From: Geminicoccaceae bacterium
GTDB lineage: Bacteria; Pseudomonadota; Alphaproteobacteria; Geminicoccales; Geminicoccaceae
Direction of reading: 5' to 3'
DNA length: 64,000 nt
Assembly (NCBI GenBank): GCA_028285265.1
Contig: JANQPX010000035.1
Span: 62,001-126,000 of the forward strand
The notes beneath the pieces are model-generated. The model ran no database searches, was not told where the DNA came from, and worked only from the letters and a program-made list of their open reading frames with translations. The position numbers and the translations under genes are program-made. Shown in pieces: positions 26,585 to 34,672 of the stretch. Numbering within the stretch: the first letter of the stretch is position 1; each line of letters begins with the position of its first letter.

Positions 26585-27286
26585 ATGGATAGGCTTGCTA
26601 TGGCGACAACGACCTCAAAACCGCTCATTCTGTTGACTGATGATGATCATGCGACACTCGCCGCCTATAAGCGCCGTTTGCGGCGACATTTTCGCTTAGC
26701 AACGGCGAGCAGTGCGCAGGAAGCGATCGGTATTTTGCAGTTGGAATTGCCGGACGCCGTCGTCAGCGATTTGCATATGCCAAAAATGAACGGGGTCTCG
26801 TTGTTGACAGAAGTTCGGCGCCTCGCGCCGAAGGCCGTCCGCATTCTGCTAACGGGGCAGCCTGATGTCCCGCATATGGTCAACGCCATCAATACCGGTG
26901 AAATCTTCAGACTCCTTCTGAAGCCTTGCAACAGCGAAGATATCATTGCCGCGATCGATGACGGTCTTGGACGACACCAACCATCGGACGTTTCAAGCAA
27001 CCTCCCCCCATTGACCTCAGATGCTGACCTTGCCCTCACCGCGCATGCCGCGAAGCGAGCGCAGCAGCGCGCGATCCCACCTATCGTTGTTGAATGGCTG
27101 ATGCGCTTCGGGGCGCAACGCTGGTCGCGTGGGGCGTCGGTCTATGAGTTTGACAAGGAGGGTCGACGTCGCCTTCGACGCCATCTCGGCCAGCGGCTGT
27201 TTTCATCAATCGAGCCCTGGTTGGACGCCTATGCTGTCGTCGGGGACGAGCGTCGGGTTGTCACCGTCGGGTGGCGAGAGGCATGA
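26585..27286 (+). CDS. Response regulator with uncharacterised C-terminal domain
   Basis: A 233-residue protein with a full receiver domain (about residues 10-130: DDDH acidic pocket, phospho-Asp in VVSDLHMPKMNG, Thr in ILLTGQ, Lys in LLKPC). A short linker leads to an ~75-residue C-terminal module that is not a standard DNA-binding or enzyme domain. Its pattern, LTAHAAKRAQQRAIPP, then MRFGAQRWSRGASVYEF, resembles small stand-alone proteins of the DUF4258-like kind; this is a resemblance by eye. It is divergent from the kinase operon, and its last 26 bases overlap the convergent REC-EAL gene. Starts at 26585 or 26600. Confidence 0.85.
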   Translation: MDRLAMATTTSKPLILLTDDDHATLAAYKRRLRRHFRLATASSAQEAIGILQLELPDAVVSDLHMPKMNGVSLLTEVRRLAPKAVRILLTGQPDVPHMVNAINTGEIFRLLLKPCNSEDIIAAIDDGLGRHQPSDVSSNLPPLTSDADLALTAHAAKRAQQRAIPPIVVEWLMRFGAQRWSRGASVYEFDKEGRRRLRRHLGQRLFSSIEPWLDAYAVVGDERRVVTVGWREA

Positions 27287-28514
27287 CAATGTCGGCCGGG
27301 GACGGCGATGCCATGTCGCCGCCCATCGGATCATACCCAGACCTTGAGCGCTGCGCCAAGAGATTGAGAAAGGCATTGGGCTCAATCGCTTTGGCGAATA
27401 GGAAGCCCTGACCCAACCGGCACCCCAGTTCTCGCAGGAGGTGCTGTTGCTCTGGACGTTCAATCCCTTCGGCAACGACAGAAAGCTCGAGATGCCGCGC
27501 GAGATCGAGGATCGTGCGAACGAACTTAAGATCACGCTCATCCCGATCGATATCCTGGATGAAACAGCGATCAATCTTGAGACGATCGATGGGCAGATGT
27601 TTGAGATAGGCCAGGCTTGAATATCCCGTACCGAAATCGTCGATGGCCAGCGTGACCCCGAAAGATCGAAGCTCCTCGAGCATTCGAATGATCGTCTCGG
27701 GATCATGAATCAAGACGCTTTCCGTAAGCTCCAAGGTTAGCTGTCGTGGTGGCAGATCACTCTCTGTGAGAGCACGTTGAACGTCGTCAACGATCTGCCC
27801 CTCGAGGAATTGCTTCACTGATGCATTCACGGAGATTGAGGCATCGAAGCCCTTAGAACGCCATTTGGCAGCATCGCTGCAAGCCTGCGTCAGCATGCGT
27901 CGACCGAGTTCCGGCATCAGACCCGCCTGCTCCGCGATCGGAATGAAGACCGAAGGCGGGATCCATCCATCAGCGGGATGCAACCAACGTGCGAGGGCTT
28001 CGGCACCAACAATCGCCCCAGTTTGAAGATCGACGATGGGCTGGAAGAACGTGTTGAGAAGGCAGTCATGAAGCGCATCCTGCAGCCAGCTCACCACTGG
28101 CGTTTCCAAACTGCATTCCTCGCCAGTTGAACCAGTTGCCGGTGCAGGCCGAATTAAAAGCCCCTCTTCCACCGCTTCGATCAGATCGTCTCGTGCGCAC
28201 GGCTTTTGCAAATAGCGGAAGACGCCGCCACGATTGATCGCATCGATCGTGGCGTTCATATCGGTATTGCCGGTTAGCATAATGCGTGTCGCTGTTGGCG
28301 CCATCTCAGCGGCACGAACGAAGAAATCCGTTCCGCTCATGCCGGGCATCGACATATCGCTCACAATGACATCGATGCCTGGCTCTCGCTGCAAAATAGC
28401 GAGGGCACGATCCCCACTATCGGCCGTCAGGATCTGAAAACGGCGATGCAACAGCCGACGATAGGCCATCAACTGCTCGGGAACATCATCAACGAGGAGA
28501 ATCTTTGCTGCCAT
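27261..28514 (-). CDS. Response regulator with EAL c-di-GMP phosphodiesterase domain
   Basis: A 417-residue protein: receiver domain (about 3-118; phospho-Asp in VIVSDMSMPG, Thr in IMLTGN, Lys in LQKPC) followed by an EAL domain (about 145-395). Catalytic elements are intact: EALARW (EAL), VNASVKQF, LELTES, AIDDFGTGYSSL (DDFGTG loop), LKIDRCF and VAEGIE. It should hydrolyse c-di-GMP when activated. I place the start at ATG 28514 since the receiver begins there; the longer frame adds 39 residues without support. It is the only catalytic c-di-GMP output of the signalling region. Confidence 0.93.
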   Translation of the reverse strand: MAAKILLVDDVPEQLMAYRRLLHRRFQILTADSGDRALAILQREPGIDVIVSDMSMPGMSGTDFFVRAAEMAPTATRIMLTGNTDMNATIDAINRGGVFRYLQKPCARDDLIEAVEEGLLIRPAPATGSTGEECSLETPVVSWLQDALHDCLLNTFFQPIVDLQTGAIVGAEALARWLHPADGWIPPSVFIPIAEQAGLMPELGRRMLTQACSDAAKWRSKGFDASISVNASVKQFLEGQIVDDVQRALTESDLPPRQLTLELTESVLIHDPETIIRMLEELRSFGVTLAIDDFGTGYSSLAYLKHLPIDRLKIDRCFIQDIDRDERDLKFVRTILDLARHLELSVVAEGIERPEQQHLLRELGCRLGQGFLFAKAIEPNAFLNLLAQRSRSGYDPMGGDMASPSPADIVMPLATRR

Positions 28515-28657
28515 GCTCCGAAAATAACGGCACCGCCTTAACTGCTCCTTAAGACGGATGGCCATCGTCAAATTTTTTTGTTTTTTAGCAAAATAATCGA
28601 TCATCGCAGACAGCACGACCGTCAAAATCATGCACGACGTAAGGCTGCCACCATCTG

Positions 28658-28673
28658 TGGCACCGTCCTTGCT
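28658..28673 (+). promoter_or_regulatory. Sigma-54 (-24/-12) promoter of the guanidine operon
   Basis: TGGCAC-cgtcc-TTGCT matches the RpoN consensus (TGGCAC, five bases, TTGCW). The invariant GG (28659-28660) and GC (28671-28672) are separated by exactly 10 bases. The expected transcription start (~28684) falls just before the 5' end of the guanidine-I aptamer. Sigma-54 promoters need an activator such as NtrC; no clear enhancer pair was recognised upstream. Confidence 0.8.
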
Positions 28674-28689
28674 TAGGGATTAGCCATAA

Positions 28690-28803
28690 TGTGCCTAGGG
28701 TTCCGGCAATGATCGCTTGATCGGCGTGTCTGGTCCGAGAGGCACACTCCCGCAGATCACATCGGTCTGCGGAGCCACGGCGGGACAAAAGCCCGGGAGA
28801 CTC
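28690..28803 (+). ncRNA. Guanidine-I (ykkC) riboswitch aptamer
   Basis: The conserved ykkC elements appear in order: CTAGGGTTCCG (28695-28705), GGTCCGAGAG (28732-28741), a variable hairpin (CGCAGATC...GGTCTGCG), ACGG (28777-28780), GGGACAAAAGCCCGGGAGA (28782-28800). The outer helix GTGCC/GGCAC also forms. This class binds guanidinium and normally raises expression when it is present. It sits 80 bases before a transporter-guanidine hydrolase operon, the expected target. Confidence 0.95.
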
Positions 28804-28864
28804 GCATGGCCGGCGGCGATCCGGCGAAAACGAGCCTCCGCGCCGCCACGTCTCGAGTCTCCCC
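28795..28864 (+). promoter_or_regulatory. Riboswitch expression platform (anti-aptamer hairpin)
   Basis: The last conserved aptamer bases GGGAGACTCG (28795-28804) are perfectly complementary to CGAGTCTCCC (28854-28863), and inside this GGCGGCG (28812-28818) pairs with CGCCGCC (28841-28847). The long hairpin would compete with aptamer folding. Just downstream CCGT (28863-28866) can pair with ACGG of the Shine-Dalgarno region ACGGAGGA. No U-run follows, so control is probably translational or Rho-linked and not by an intrinsic terminator. Confidence 0.65.
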
Positions 28865-28884
28865 GTCAATGAACGGAGGACCCG

Positions 28885-29943
28885 ATGCGTCGACTGACTG
28901 TTTTGTTGTCACTTTGCCTATTTCTTGGGCTTACCAGCTATAGCCCCGCGCAAGCGCAGGAACGCACCAGCTTCAAGATCGCCTGGTCGATCTACGTCGG
29001 CTGGATGCCCTGGGGCTGGGCCGCCGACGAAGGCATTGTCAAAAAATGGGCCGACAAATACGGCATCGAGATCGAGGTCGTGCAGATCAACGACTATATC
29101 GAATCGATCAATCAATATACCGCTGGCGCTTTCGATGGCTGCGTCATGACCAATATGGACGCCCTCACCATCCCTGCCGTCGGCGGCGTTGACAGTACCG
29201 CCCTGATCGTCGGTGATTTTTCCAACGGCAATGACGGCATCGTTTCGAAATCAGCCAAAGATATCGCTGCTCTCGAAGGAAGCACCGTCAATCTTGTCGA
29301 GTTAAGCGTCTCCCACTATTTGCTCGCCCGAGCCCTCGAAAGCACCGGCCTCGCGGAACGCGATCTTACCGTGGTCAACACCTCCGATGCCGATCTCGTC
29401 TCGGTGTTCACCTCGACGGATGATGTCGAGCATGTGGTGACCTGGAATCCGCTGCTTGCAGAAGTCGCAGCCTATCCTGATGCCACCAAGCTCTTCGACT
29501 CAAGCCAGATTCCAGGTGAGATCATTGACATGATGGTGGTCAACACCGAGGTGCTGGATGCTAATCCCAATTTTGGCAAAGCTCTTGTTGGCGCTTGGTA
29601 CGAAACCATGAGCATCATGATGGGTGATGATGAGGCTGCGCTTGCCGCCCGCACCGCAATGGGGGAAGCGGCGGGGACCGACCTCGAAGGCTATGACGCC
29701 CAGCTTGCCAGCACTGAGATGTTTTACGCGCCGGCTGACGCCGTCAGCTTTACCCTTAGCCCCGACCTCATCACCACCATGGACAATGTTCGACAATTCT
29801 CCGACGAGCACGGCTTGATCGAGGGCGGTATGGATTTCGTTGGGATCGCTTTTCCCGACGGCCAAGTTTTAGGTGATGAAGCCAACACGAAGCTTCGATT
29901 CACCGAGACGTTTATGAAGATGGCTGCGGACGGAGCCCTCTGA
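28885..29943 (+). CDS. Guanidine ABC transporter, substrate-binding protein (NitT/TauT type)
   Basis: A 352-residue periplasmic binding protein. It has a signal peptide (LLSLCLFLGLTSYSPAQA-QE) and then the NitT/TauT-type opening FKIAWSIYVGWMPWGWAADEGIVKKWADKYGI, followed by lobe motifs such as DGCVMTNMDAL and VSHYLLARALE. A strong Shine-Dalgarno (GGAGG) precedes the ATG. Being first after the guanidine-I riboswitch and upstream of a guanidine hydrolase, it most likely binds guanidine. NitT/TauT systems linked to this riboswitch have been assigned to guanidine uptake; the ligand here is inferred from context. Confidence 0.9.
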   Translation: MRRLTVLLSLCLFLGLTSYSPAQAQERTSFKIAWSIYVGWMPWGWAADEGIVKKWADKYGIEIEVVQINDYIESINQYTAGAFDGCVMTNMDALTIPAVGGVDSTALIVGDFSNGNDGIVSKSAKDIAALEGSTVNLVELSVSHYLLARALESTGLAERDLTVVNTSDADLVSVFTSTDDVEHVVTWNPLLAEVAAYPDATKLFDSSQIPGEIIDMMVVNTEVLDANPNFGKALVGAWYETMSIMMGDDEAALAARTAMGEAAGTDLEGYDAQLASTEMFYAPADAVSFTLSPDLITTMDNVRQFSDEHGLIEGGMDFVGIAFPDGQVLGDEANTKLRFTETFMKMAADGAL

Positions 29944-29956
29944 TACGGTCCGGCGT

Positions 29957-30766
29957 ATGCGTCGTTTCATCAACCGAAAACCGACACGTCAAACGGGGCT
30001 GCTTCTCGCAGCCCTGCCCTTTCTTCTTTTGATCGGGATCTATCTCGTGGCCTCCCATGCCAGGCTTGCCGAGAACCCGAAGGATAAGTTGCTTCCCGCT
30101 CCGTCTAGCTTCGTCAGTGCGATGCAAGAGATGGCACTCGAAGAGGACAAACGGAGCGGGAAATTCCTGTTTTGGTCCGATACCGGAGCAAGCCTTCAGC
30201 GCCTCGGCCTCGGCATTGCCGTGGCGACCCTTCTCGGCCTATCCGTCGGTCTGTCGATCGGTCTTTTTCCGTATTTCAGCTCAGCCCTCGATCCGTTTGT
30301 CGCGGTGCTTTCCATGATCCCCCCGCTTGCTGTGCTGCCGATTCTCTTTATCACGTTTGGGCTCGGCGAACTGTCCAAAGTCGTTTTGATCATTGTCGGC
30401 ATTGCCCCCTTCTTGATCCGTGATGTCGCCTTCCGGGTGCGTGAGCTACCGGAGGAACTGCTCGTCAAAGCCCAGACATTAGGGGCGTCGTCCTGGCAGA
30501 TTCTTCTTCGCGTGGCGGGGCCTATGGTTCTTCCACGCCTGATTGGCGCCCTTCGCTTGTCGCTGGGCCCGGCCTGGCTCTTCCTGATTGCCGCCGAGGC
30601 CATCGCTGCGACTGAAGGGCTTGGCTACCGCATTTTCCTGGTTCGTCGCTTCCTGGCGATGGATGTCATTCTCCCTTATGTCGCGTGGATCACGCTCCTC
30701 GCCTTCCTGATGGATTGGGCGCTCGCTCGACTTTCACGACGGGCCTTTCCATGGGCTGAGCCATGA
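29957..30766 (+). CDS. Guanidine ABC transporter, permease
   Basis: A 269-residue inner-membrane permease of the BPD_transp_1 family. It has an N-terminal helix (about residues 14-31), then five or so further helices. The EAA-type coupling loop is at about 165-185 (ELLVKAQTLGASSWQILLRV), which contacts the ATPase. It ends with EGLGYRIFLVRRF and ILPYVAWITLLAFLMDW, the usual NitT/TauT permease end. It starts 14 bases after the binding-protein gene and overlaps the ATPase gene by 4 bases (ATGA). Confidence 0.92.
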   Translation: MRRFINRKPTRQTGLLLAALPFLLLIGIYLVASHARLAENPKDKLLPAPSSFVSAMQEMALEEDKRSGKFLFWSDTGASLQRLGLGIAVATLLGLSVGLSIGLFPYFSSALDPFVAVLSMIPPLAVLPILFITFGLGELSKVVLIIVGIAPFLIRDVAFRVRELPEELLVKAQTLGASSWQILLRVAGPMVLPRLIGALRLSLGPAWLFLIAAEAIAATEGLGYRIFLVRRFLAMDVILPYVAWITLLAFLMDWALARLSRRAFPWAEP

Positions 30767-31575
30767 GCACCGTCACCGTGACGAATCTGCAGAAGTCTTA
30801 CGATGGCCGTCCGGTCATTGAAGGTATCGATCTTGACGTGAGATCGGGCAGTTTCGTGACCATCGTCGGCGCTTCCGGCTGCGGCAAGAGCACGTTCCTG
30901 CGCCTCCTACTCGGCCAGGAGATGCCAACGCGCGGACAGGTTCTGGTAGATGGAGACCCCCTGCCTGCGGAGCCCAGTCCGGACCGCGGTATTGTGTTTC
31001 AGCGCTATTCTGTGTTTCCGCATCTCACGGTCCTGAACAATGTGCTTCTTGGCCTTGAGTTCAACGCCGCGCCGTTTTCAGGCTGCCTTTTTGGACAGCG
31101 CCGCCATCAAGCCGAACAGGAAGCGACGAGCATGATTAAAGCCGTCGGCCTCGATCATGTGCGCGACGCCACCCCCGCGTCGCTCTCAGGCGGTATGCAA
31201 CAGCGGCTTGCCATCGCTCAGGCGCTCATCCTGAGGCCCAAGATCCTTCTCCTTGACGAGCCATTTGGCGCGCTCGATCCCGGCATACGAGATGACATGC
31301 ACGCCCTCATATCAAAGCTTTGGCGAGAGACCGGCATGACGATCTTTATGGTCACGCATGATCTCAGGGAGGCCTTCAAGCTTGGTACGCGCGTCCTCAC
31401 CTTTGACAAGATCCGTAACGACCCCCACGCGCCCGAAGCCTATGGTGCAACCATTACCTACGATCTCCAAGGCCGCCAGCGCATCGCTGACGACCATTTC
31501 TTGACTGGGCCAAGCAAGCCAGACGGAGTAATCGATGAACACGAGCCGGATCCGACCGCCAAGCCTGCCCCATGA
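30763..31575 (+). CDS. Guanidine ABC transporter, ATP-binding protein
   Basis: A 270-residue ATPase. Walker A is GASGCGKS (about 41-48), the Q-loop lies in FQRYSVFPHL, the signature is LSGGMQQRLAIAQAL (about 142-156), Walker B is ILLLDEPFGALD and the switch His is in VTHDLREAF. An insertion around residues 103-120 (FNAAPFSGCLFGQRRH) is longer than in most NitT/TauT ATPases. Its last 41 bases overlap the start of the guanidine hydrolase gene, an unusually long overlap within the operon. Confidence 0.93.
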   Translation: MSTVTVTNLQKSYDGRPVIEGIDLDVRSGSFVTIVGASGCGKSTFLRLLLGQEMPTRGQVLVDGDPLPAEPSPDRGIVFQRYSVFPHLTVLNNVLLGLEFNAAPFSGCLFGQRRHQAEQEATSMIKAVGLDHVRDATPASLSGGMQQRLAIAQALILRPKILLLDEPFGALDPGIRDDMHALISKLWRETGMTIFMVTHDLREAFKLGTRVLTFDKIRNDPHAPEAYGATITYDLQGRQRIADDHFLTGPSKPDGVIDEHEPDPTAKPAP

Positions 31576-32722
31576 GCGGCGCTACCATCATCCCAGCTAT
31601 GACAAGCTGAACAGCCAAGGCTGGCGCGCGGTCGAGGCCGAAGGCAAGCTTTCGGGAAAAGGTTGGGCAAAGGAAGTCAAATGGTCGCTCGACATGGGCC
31701 TGCCTGGCGCCGACAGCATCACAGACAAGTCGATCCCGACATTCGCTCGAGGCGAGCTGCCACATTTCGCCGGCATTAATACGTTCCTGAAAGCACCTTA
31801 TGTCGAGAACGTCAGAGACGTTGCTCGATATGATGCTGCCGTTGTCGGGGTGCCGTTTGATAGCGGCACAACCTATCGACCCGGGACCCGCTTTGGGCCA
31901 CAAGGGATTAGGCGGATATCAGCGCTGTATACCCCGTACAACTACGAAATGGGCGTCGATCTCCGAGAACAGATGACACTTTGCGATGCTGGCGACGTCT
32001 TCACGATCCCTGCCAATCTCGAAAAGAGCTTTGATCAGATCAGCCGCGGCGTCGCCCACATAGCGTCATCCGGTGCCCTTCCGGTGATCCTCGGTGGCGA
32101 TCACTCCATCGGGTTTCCCTGCGTACGCGGCATTGCGCAGTGCACGTCTAAGAAAATCGGCATCATCCACTTCGATCGACATATCGACATCCAGGAAAAG
32201 GACCTGGATGAGCGCATGCATACCACGCCCTGGTATTGGGCCACGGAACTGGACAATGTTCCCGCAAAGAACCTCGTGCAGGTCGGCATTGGCGGCTGGC
32301 AGGTGCCGCGCCCTGGTGTGAAGGAAGCGCGTAAACGTGAGACCAATGTGCTCACGATTGAGGACATGGAGACGCTTGGGATCGAAAGGACTGCCGAGGT
32401 CGCCCTCGAACTTGCCTGGGACGGCGTCGACGCCGTGTATATCAGCTTCGATGTCGATAGCGTCGACTGCGGTTTCGTGCCCGGCACTGGCTGGCCGGAA
32501 CCTGGCGGCTTTCTACCGCGAGAGGCCTTGAAGCTGCTCGGACTTGTCGTCAAGGAGGGCATTTGCGGCCTCGAAGTGGTCGAAGTCAGCCCCCCCTACG
32601 ATACCTCGGATATCACGGCCCTTCTCGGGACCCGCGTGGTCGTCGAAGCACTCGGCACCCTCGTCGCTCACGACAAGATGGGCAGCCATAAGTCGATCAT
32701 CGACAAACCGGTGAGTTATTGA
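31535..32722 (+). CDS. gdmH: Guanidine hydrolase (ureohydrolase family, nickel-type GdmH)
   Basis: Hydrolyses guanidine to urea and ammonia. A 395-residue member of the arginase/agmatinase fold with metal-site motifs GGDHS (187-191), HFDRHID (212-218; the usual HxDAHxD Ala is Arg) and SFDVDSVD (304-311). The family-specific stretches DERMHTTPWYW, NLVQVGIGGWQVPR and PGTGWPEPGG match the cyanobacterial guanidine hydrolase Sll1077 as I remember it. That enzyme needs nickel, and so differs from manganese arginases. Start ATG 31535 (GGAG upstream) is inside the ATPase gene; no later in-frame start preserves the N-terminal extension (about 75 residues) seen in this family. The operon supplies uptake before and urease after it. 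Confidence 0.92.
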   Translation: MNTSRIRPPSLPHERRYHHPSYDKLNSQGWRAVEAEGKLSGKGWAKEVKWSLDMGLPGADSITDKSIPTFARGELPHFAGINTFLKAPYVENVRDVARYDAAVVGVPFDSGTTYRPGTRFGPQGIRRISALYTPYNYEMGVDLREQMTLCDAGDVFTIPANLEKSFDQISRGVAHIASSGALPVILGGDHSIGFPCVRGIAQCTSKKIGIIHFDRHIDIQEKDLDERMHTTPWYWATELDNVPAKNLVQVGIGGWQVPRPGVKEARKRETNVLTIEDMETLGIERTAEVALELAWDGVDAVYISFDVDSVDCGFVPGTGWPEPGGFLPREALKLLGLVVKEGICGLEVVEVSPPYDTSDITALLGTRVVVEALGTLVAHDKMGSHKSIIDKPVSY

Positions 32723-32723
32723 G

Positions 32724-33185
32724 ATGCACGATGATCATGAAGAGGCAGCCGGCGTTGGACATAACCATGGGGCTACGAGTGTCGCACAATGGCAAACGCC
32801 GCATAGGGCCGAGGGGAACCCGGCTAAAACCGACCACCGGGTCGCAACCGCGGATCTCGATCTGGTGGAGCAGAGTTTTGTCGAAGGGTTTGGCGCGGCG
32901 AGTGACACTACCAGCTTTTTGCGTTTAGCCGGGATTCCGTTCAGCGCGAAGGATGATACCGACAAGACACTCAGCCTCCTCCGCGTCACCATTGACCATG
33001 TCGCCGACGTGGGCTCCATCACACCGCATCTCGGTGGGCAAAGCTATCGTTATGATCCCTTGCCGGCGAAGCTGGTCTCTAAGAGACAAACACTTCGCTT
33101 CGTCTATCACGACGGGGCAAAGCTGCGATCCCTTCGTTTTGCGGAGGCACGAAGCCTCACACCAAATGATGAAAACAGTGCCTAA
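32724..33185 (+). CDS. His-rich protein of unknown function coupled to guanidine hydrolase
   Basis: A 153-residue protein I do not recognise. The N-terminal ~30 residues are rich in His and acidic residues (MHDDHEEAAGVGHNHG, then TPHRAEG), a pattern typical of metal-storage tails in nickel chaperones such as HypB and UreE. The C-terminal ~100 residues look folded (EQSFVEGFGAASDTTSFLRLAG, IDHVADVGSITPHLGGQSYRY, LRFVYHDGAKLRSLRF). No HypA zinc ribbon or GTPase motif is seen. The ATG is one base after the gdmH stop. As GdmH and urease are both nickel enzymes, I infer a nickel-delivery or assembly role; this is untested. Confidence 0.8.
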   Translation: MHDDHEEAAGVGHNHGATSVAQWQTPHRAEGNPAKTDHRVATADLDLVEQSFVEGFGAASDTTSFLRLAGIPFSAKDDTDKTLSLLRVTIDHVADVGSITPHLGGQSYRYDPLPAKLVSKRQTLRFVYHDGAKLRSLRFAEARSLTPNDENSA

Positions 33186-33262
33186 ATTTTAAACTCTACC
33201 GGACAAATGCCTAAAAACTATACAACGGCAATCGATCAATTCGTCGTCTAGAGGGTCAAAGC

Positions 33263-33286
33263 GCGCTATTTCAACAATTTCAGCGC
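33263..33286. repeat. Inverted repeat upstream of urtA promoter
   Basis: GCGCT (33263-33267) and AGCGC (33282-33286) flank a 14-base AT-rich centre that is itself partly symmetric (TTTC...). It lies 13 bases before the -24 element. It is a candidate operator; its closeness to the promoter makes an enhancer role less likely. Confidence 0.3.
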
Positions 33287-33298
33287 TCATCCCGCCGA

Positions 33299-33314
33299 TG
33301 GCATGGCCCTTGCT
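33299..33314 (+). promoter_or_regulatory. Sigma-54 (-24/-12) promoter of the urea transport/urease operon
   Basis: TGGCAT-ggccc-TTGCT fits the RpoN consensus (TGGCAY...TTGCW) with 10 bases between GG (33300-33301) and GC (33312-33313). It lies in the 185-base gap before urtA, placing the transcript start ~45 bases upstream of the urtA start. It gives the urt-ure genes a nitrogen-regulated promoter independent of the riboswitch. Confidence 0.72.
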
Positions 33315-33370
33315 CCTTCTTTGCCTATCAAACCGTCAAACAGACAACGGCTTAAGCAAAGGAGAGGACA

Positions 33371-34669
33371 TTGGGTGGACTGAGAAAAAAGCGGGCGTCG
33401 ATTTTATCGGCAGCTGCTGCGCTCTCAATGCTCGTAGCAGGCGCGGCCAACGCGCAGGAAGACACAATCAAAGTCGGCATTTTGCACTCACTTTCGGGCA
33501 CGATGGCGATCAGCGAGACGACACTCAAAGACGTCATGCTCATGTTGATCGAAAAGCAAAATGAAGAAGGCGGCGTGCTCGGTAAGATGTTAGAGCCGGT
33601 CGTTGTTGATCCGGCATCGGACTGGCCACTCTTTGCCGAAAAGGCACGCGAACTGATCGAGGTTGAGGATGTCGCTGCCACGTTTGGCTGCTGGACCTCC
33701 GTCTCAAGAAAGTCGGTGCTCCCGGTCTTCGAGGAATTGAACAGCCTCCTCTTCTATCCTGTCCAATATGAGGGAGAAGAAAGCTCGAAGAATGTCTTCT
33801 ACACCGGTGCGGCTCCGAATCAGCAAGCCATCCCTGCCGTTGATTACCTAATGGAAGAAGAAGGCGTGGAGCGCTGGGTACTCGCCGGCACGGACTATGT
33901 CTATCCGCGCACCACGAACAAAATCCTCGAAGCCTACCTGAAAGATAAAGGCGTGGCCGACGAGGACATGATGATCAACTATACGCCATTCGGCCATGCT
34001 GACTGGCAGACGATCGTTGCCGACATCAAAGCCTTTGGAAGTGCCGGGAAGAAGACTGCCGTGGTCTCGACCATCAATGGCGACGCCAACGTGCCCTTCT
34101 ATAAGGAACTCGGCAATCAGGGTATCGCTGCCGAAGACATTCCGGTCGTCGCCTTTTCCGTCGGCGAAGAGGAACTGGCTGGCATCGACACGGAGCCTCT
34201 CGTCGGCCACCTCGCCGCTTGGAACTACTTTATGAGCGTCGAGAGCGATGCCAATGATGAGTTCATTGAGGACTGGCATGCGTTCATCGAGGATGAAGAT
34301 CGCGTGACCAACGATCCGATGGAAGCTCACTATATCGGCTTCAATATGTGGGTCGAAGCGGTTGAGAAGGCGGGCACCACGGATCCAGATGCTGTGATCG
34401 ATGCCATCGTCGGCGTCACCGTTCCCAACCTCTCCGGTGGTTACTCCGCCATGATGCCGAACCATCACATCACCAAACCGGTCCTCATCGGTGAGATCCA
34501 GGATGATGGTCAATTCGACATCGTCTACGAGACGCCTGGCCTGGAAGTTGGTGACGCCTGGTCTGACTTCCTGCCAGACAGTAAGGACCTCATCTCCGAT
34601 TGGCGTGCGCCCATGCGTTGCGGCAACTTCAATACCGCAACAGGCACCTGTGGCGGCAGCGAGAGCTAG
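33371..34669 (+). CDS. urtA: Urea ABC transporter, substrate-binding protein
   Basis: A 432-residue periplasmic urea receptor. A signal peptide (AAALSMLVAGAANA-QE) is followed by the UrtA opening DTIKVGILHSLSGTMAISETTLKD. Further family regions are CWTSVSRKSVLPVFEELNSLLFYPVQYEG and the C-terminal MRCGNFNTATGTCGG. The start is TTG with AGGAG 6-7 bases upstream; no ATG gives the signal peptide. First gene of the Urt system, with a sigma-54-type promoter in front. Confidence 0.96.
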   Translation: MGGLRKKRASILSAAAALSMLVAGAANAQEDTIKVGILHSLSGTMAISETTLKDVMLMLIEKQNEEGGVLGKMLEPVVVDPASDWPLFAEKARELIEVEDVAATFGCWTSVSRKSVLPVFEELNSLLFYPVQYEGEESSKNVFYTGAAPNQQAIPAVDYLMEEEGVERWVLAGTDYVYPRTTNKILEAYLKDKGVADEDMMINYTPFGHADWQTIVADIKAFGSAGKKTAVVSTINGDANVPFYKELGNQGIAAEDIPVVAFSVGEEELAGIDTEPLVGHLAAWNYFMSVESDANDEFIEDWHAFIEDEDRVTNDPMEAHYIGFNMWVEAVEKAGTTDPDAVIDAIVGVTVPNLSGGYSAMMPNHHITKPVLIGEIQDDGQFDIVYETPGLEVGDAWSDFLPDSKDLISDWRAPMRCGNFNTATGTCGGSES

Positions 34670-34672
34670 CTT

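Noticed and set aside
31535..31575. 41-base overlap of the ABC ATPase and gdmH as a mis-called start
   Set aside because: A ribosome site precedes ATG 31535 and no later in-frame start keeps the family's N-terminal extension, so the overlap seems real.
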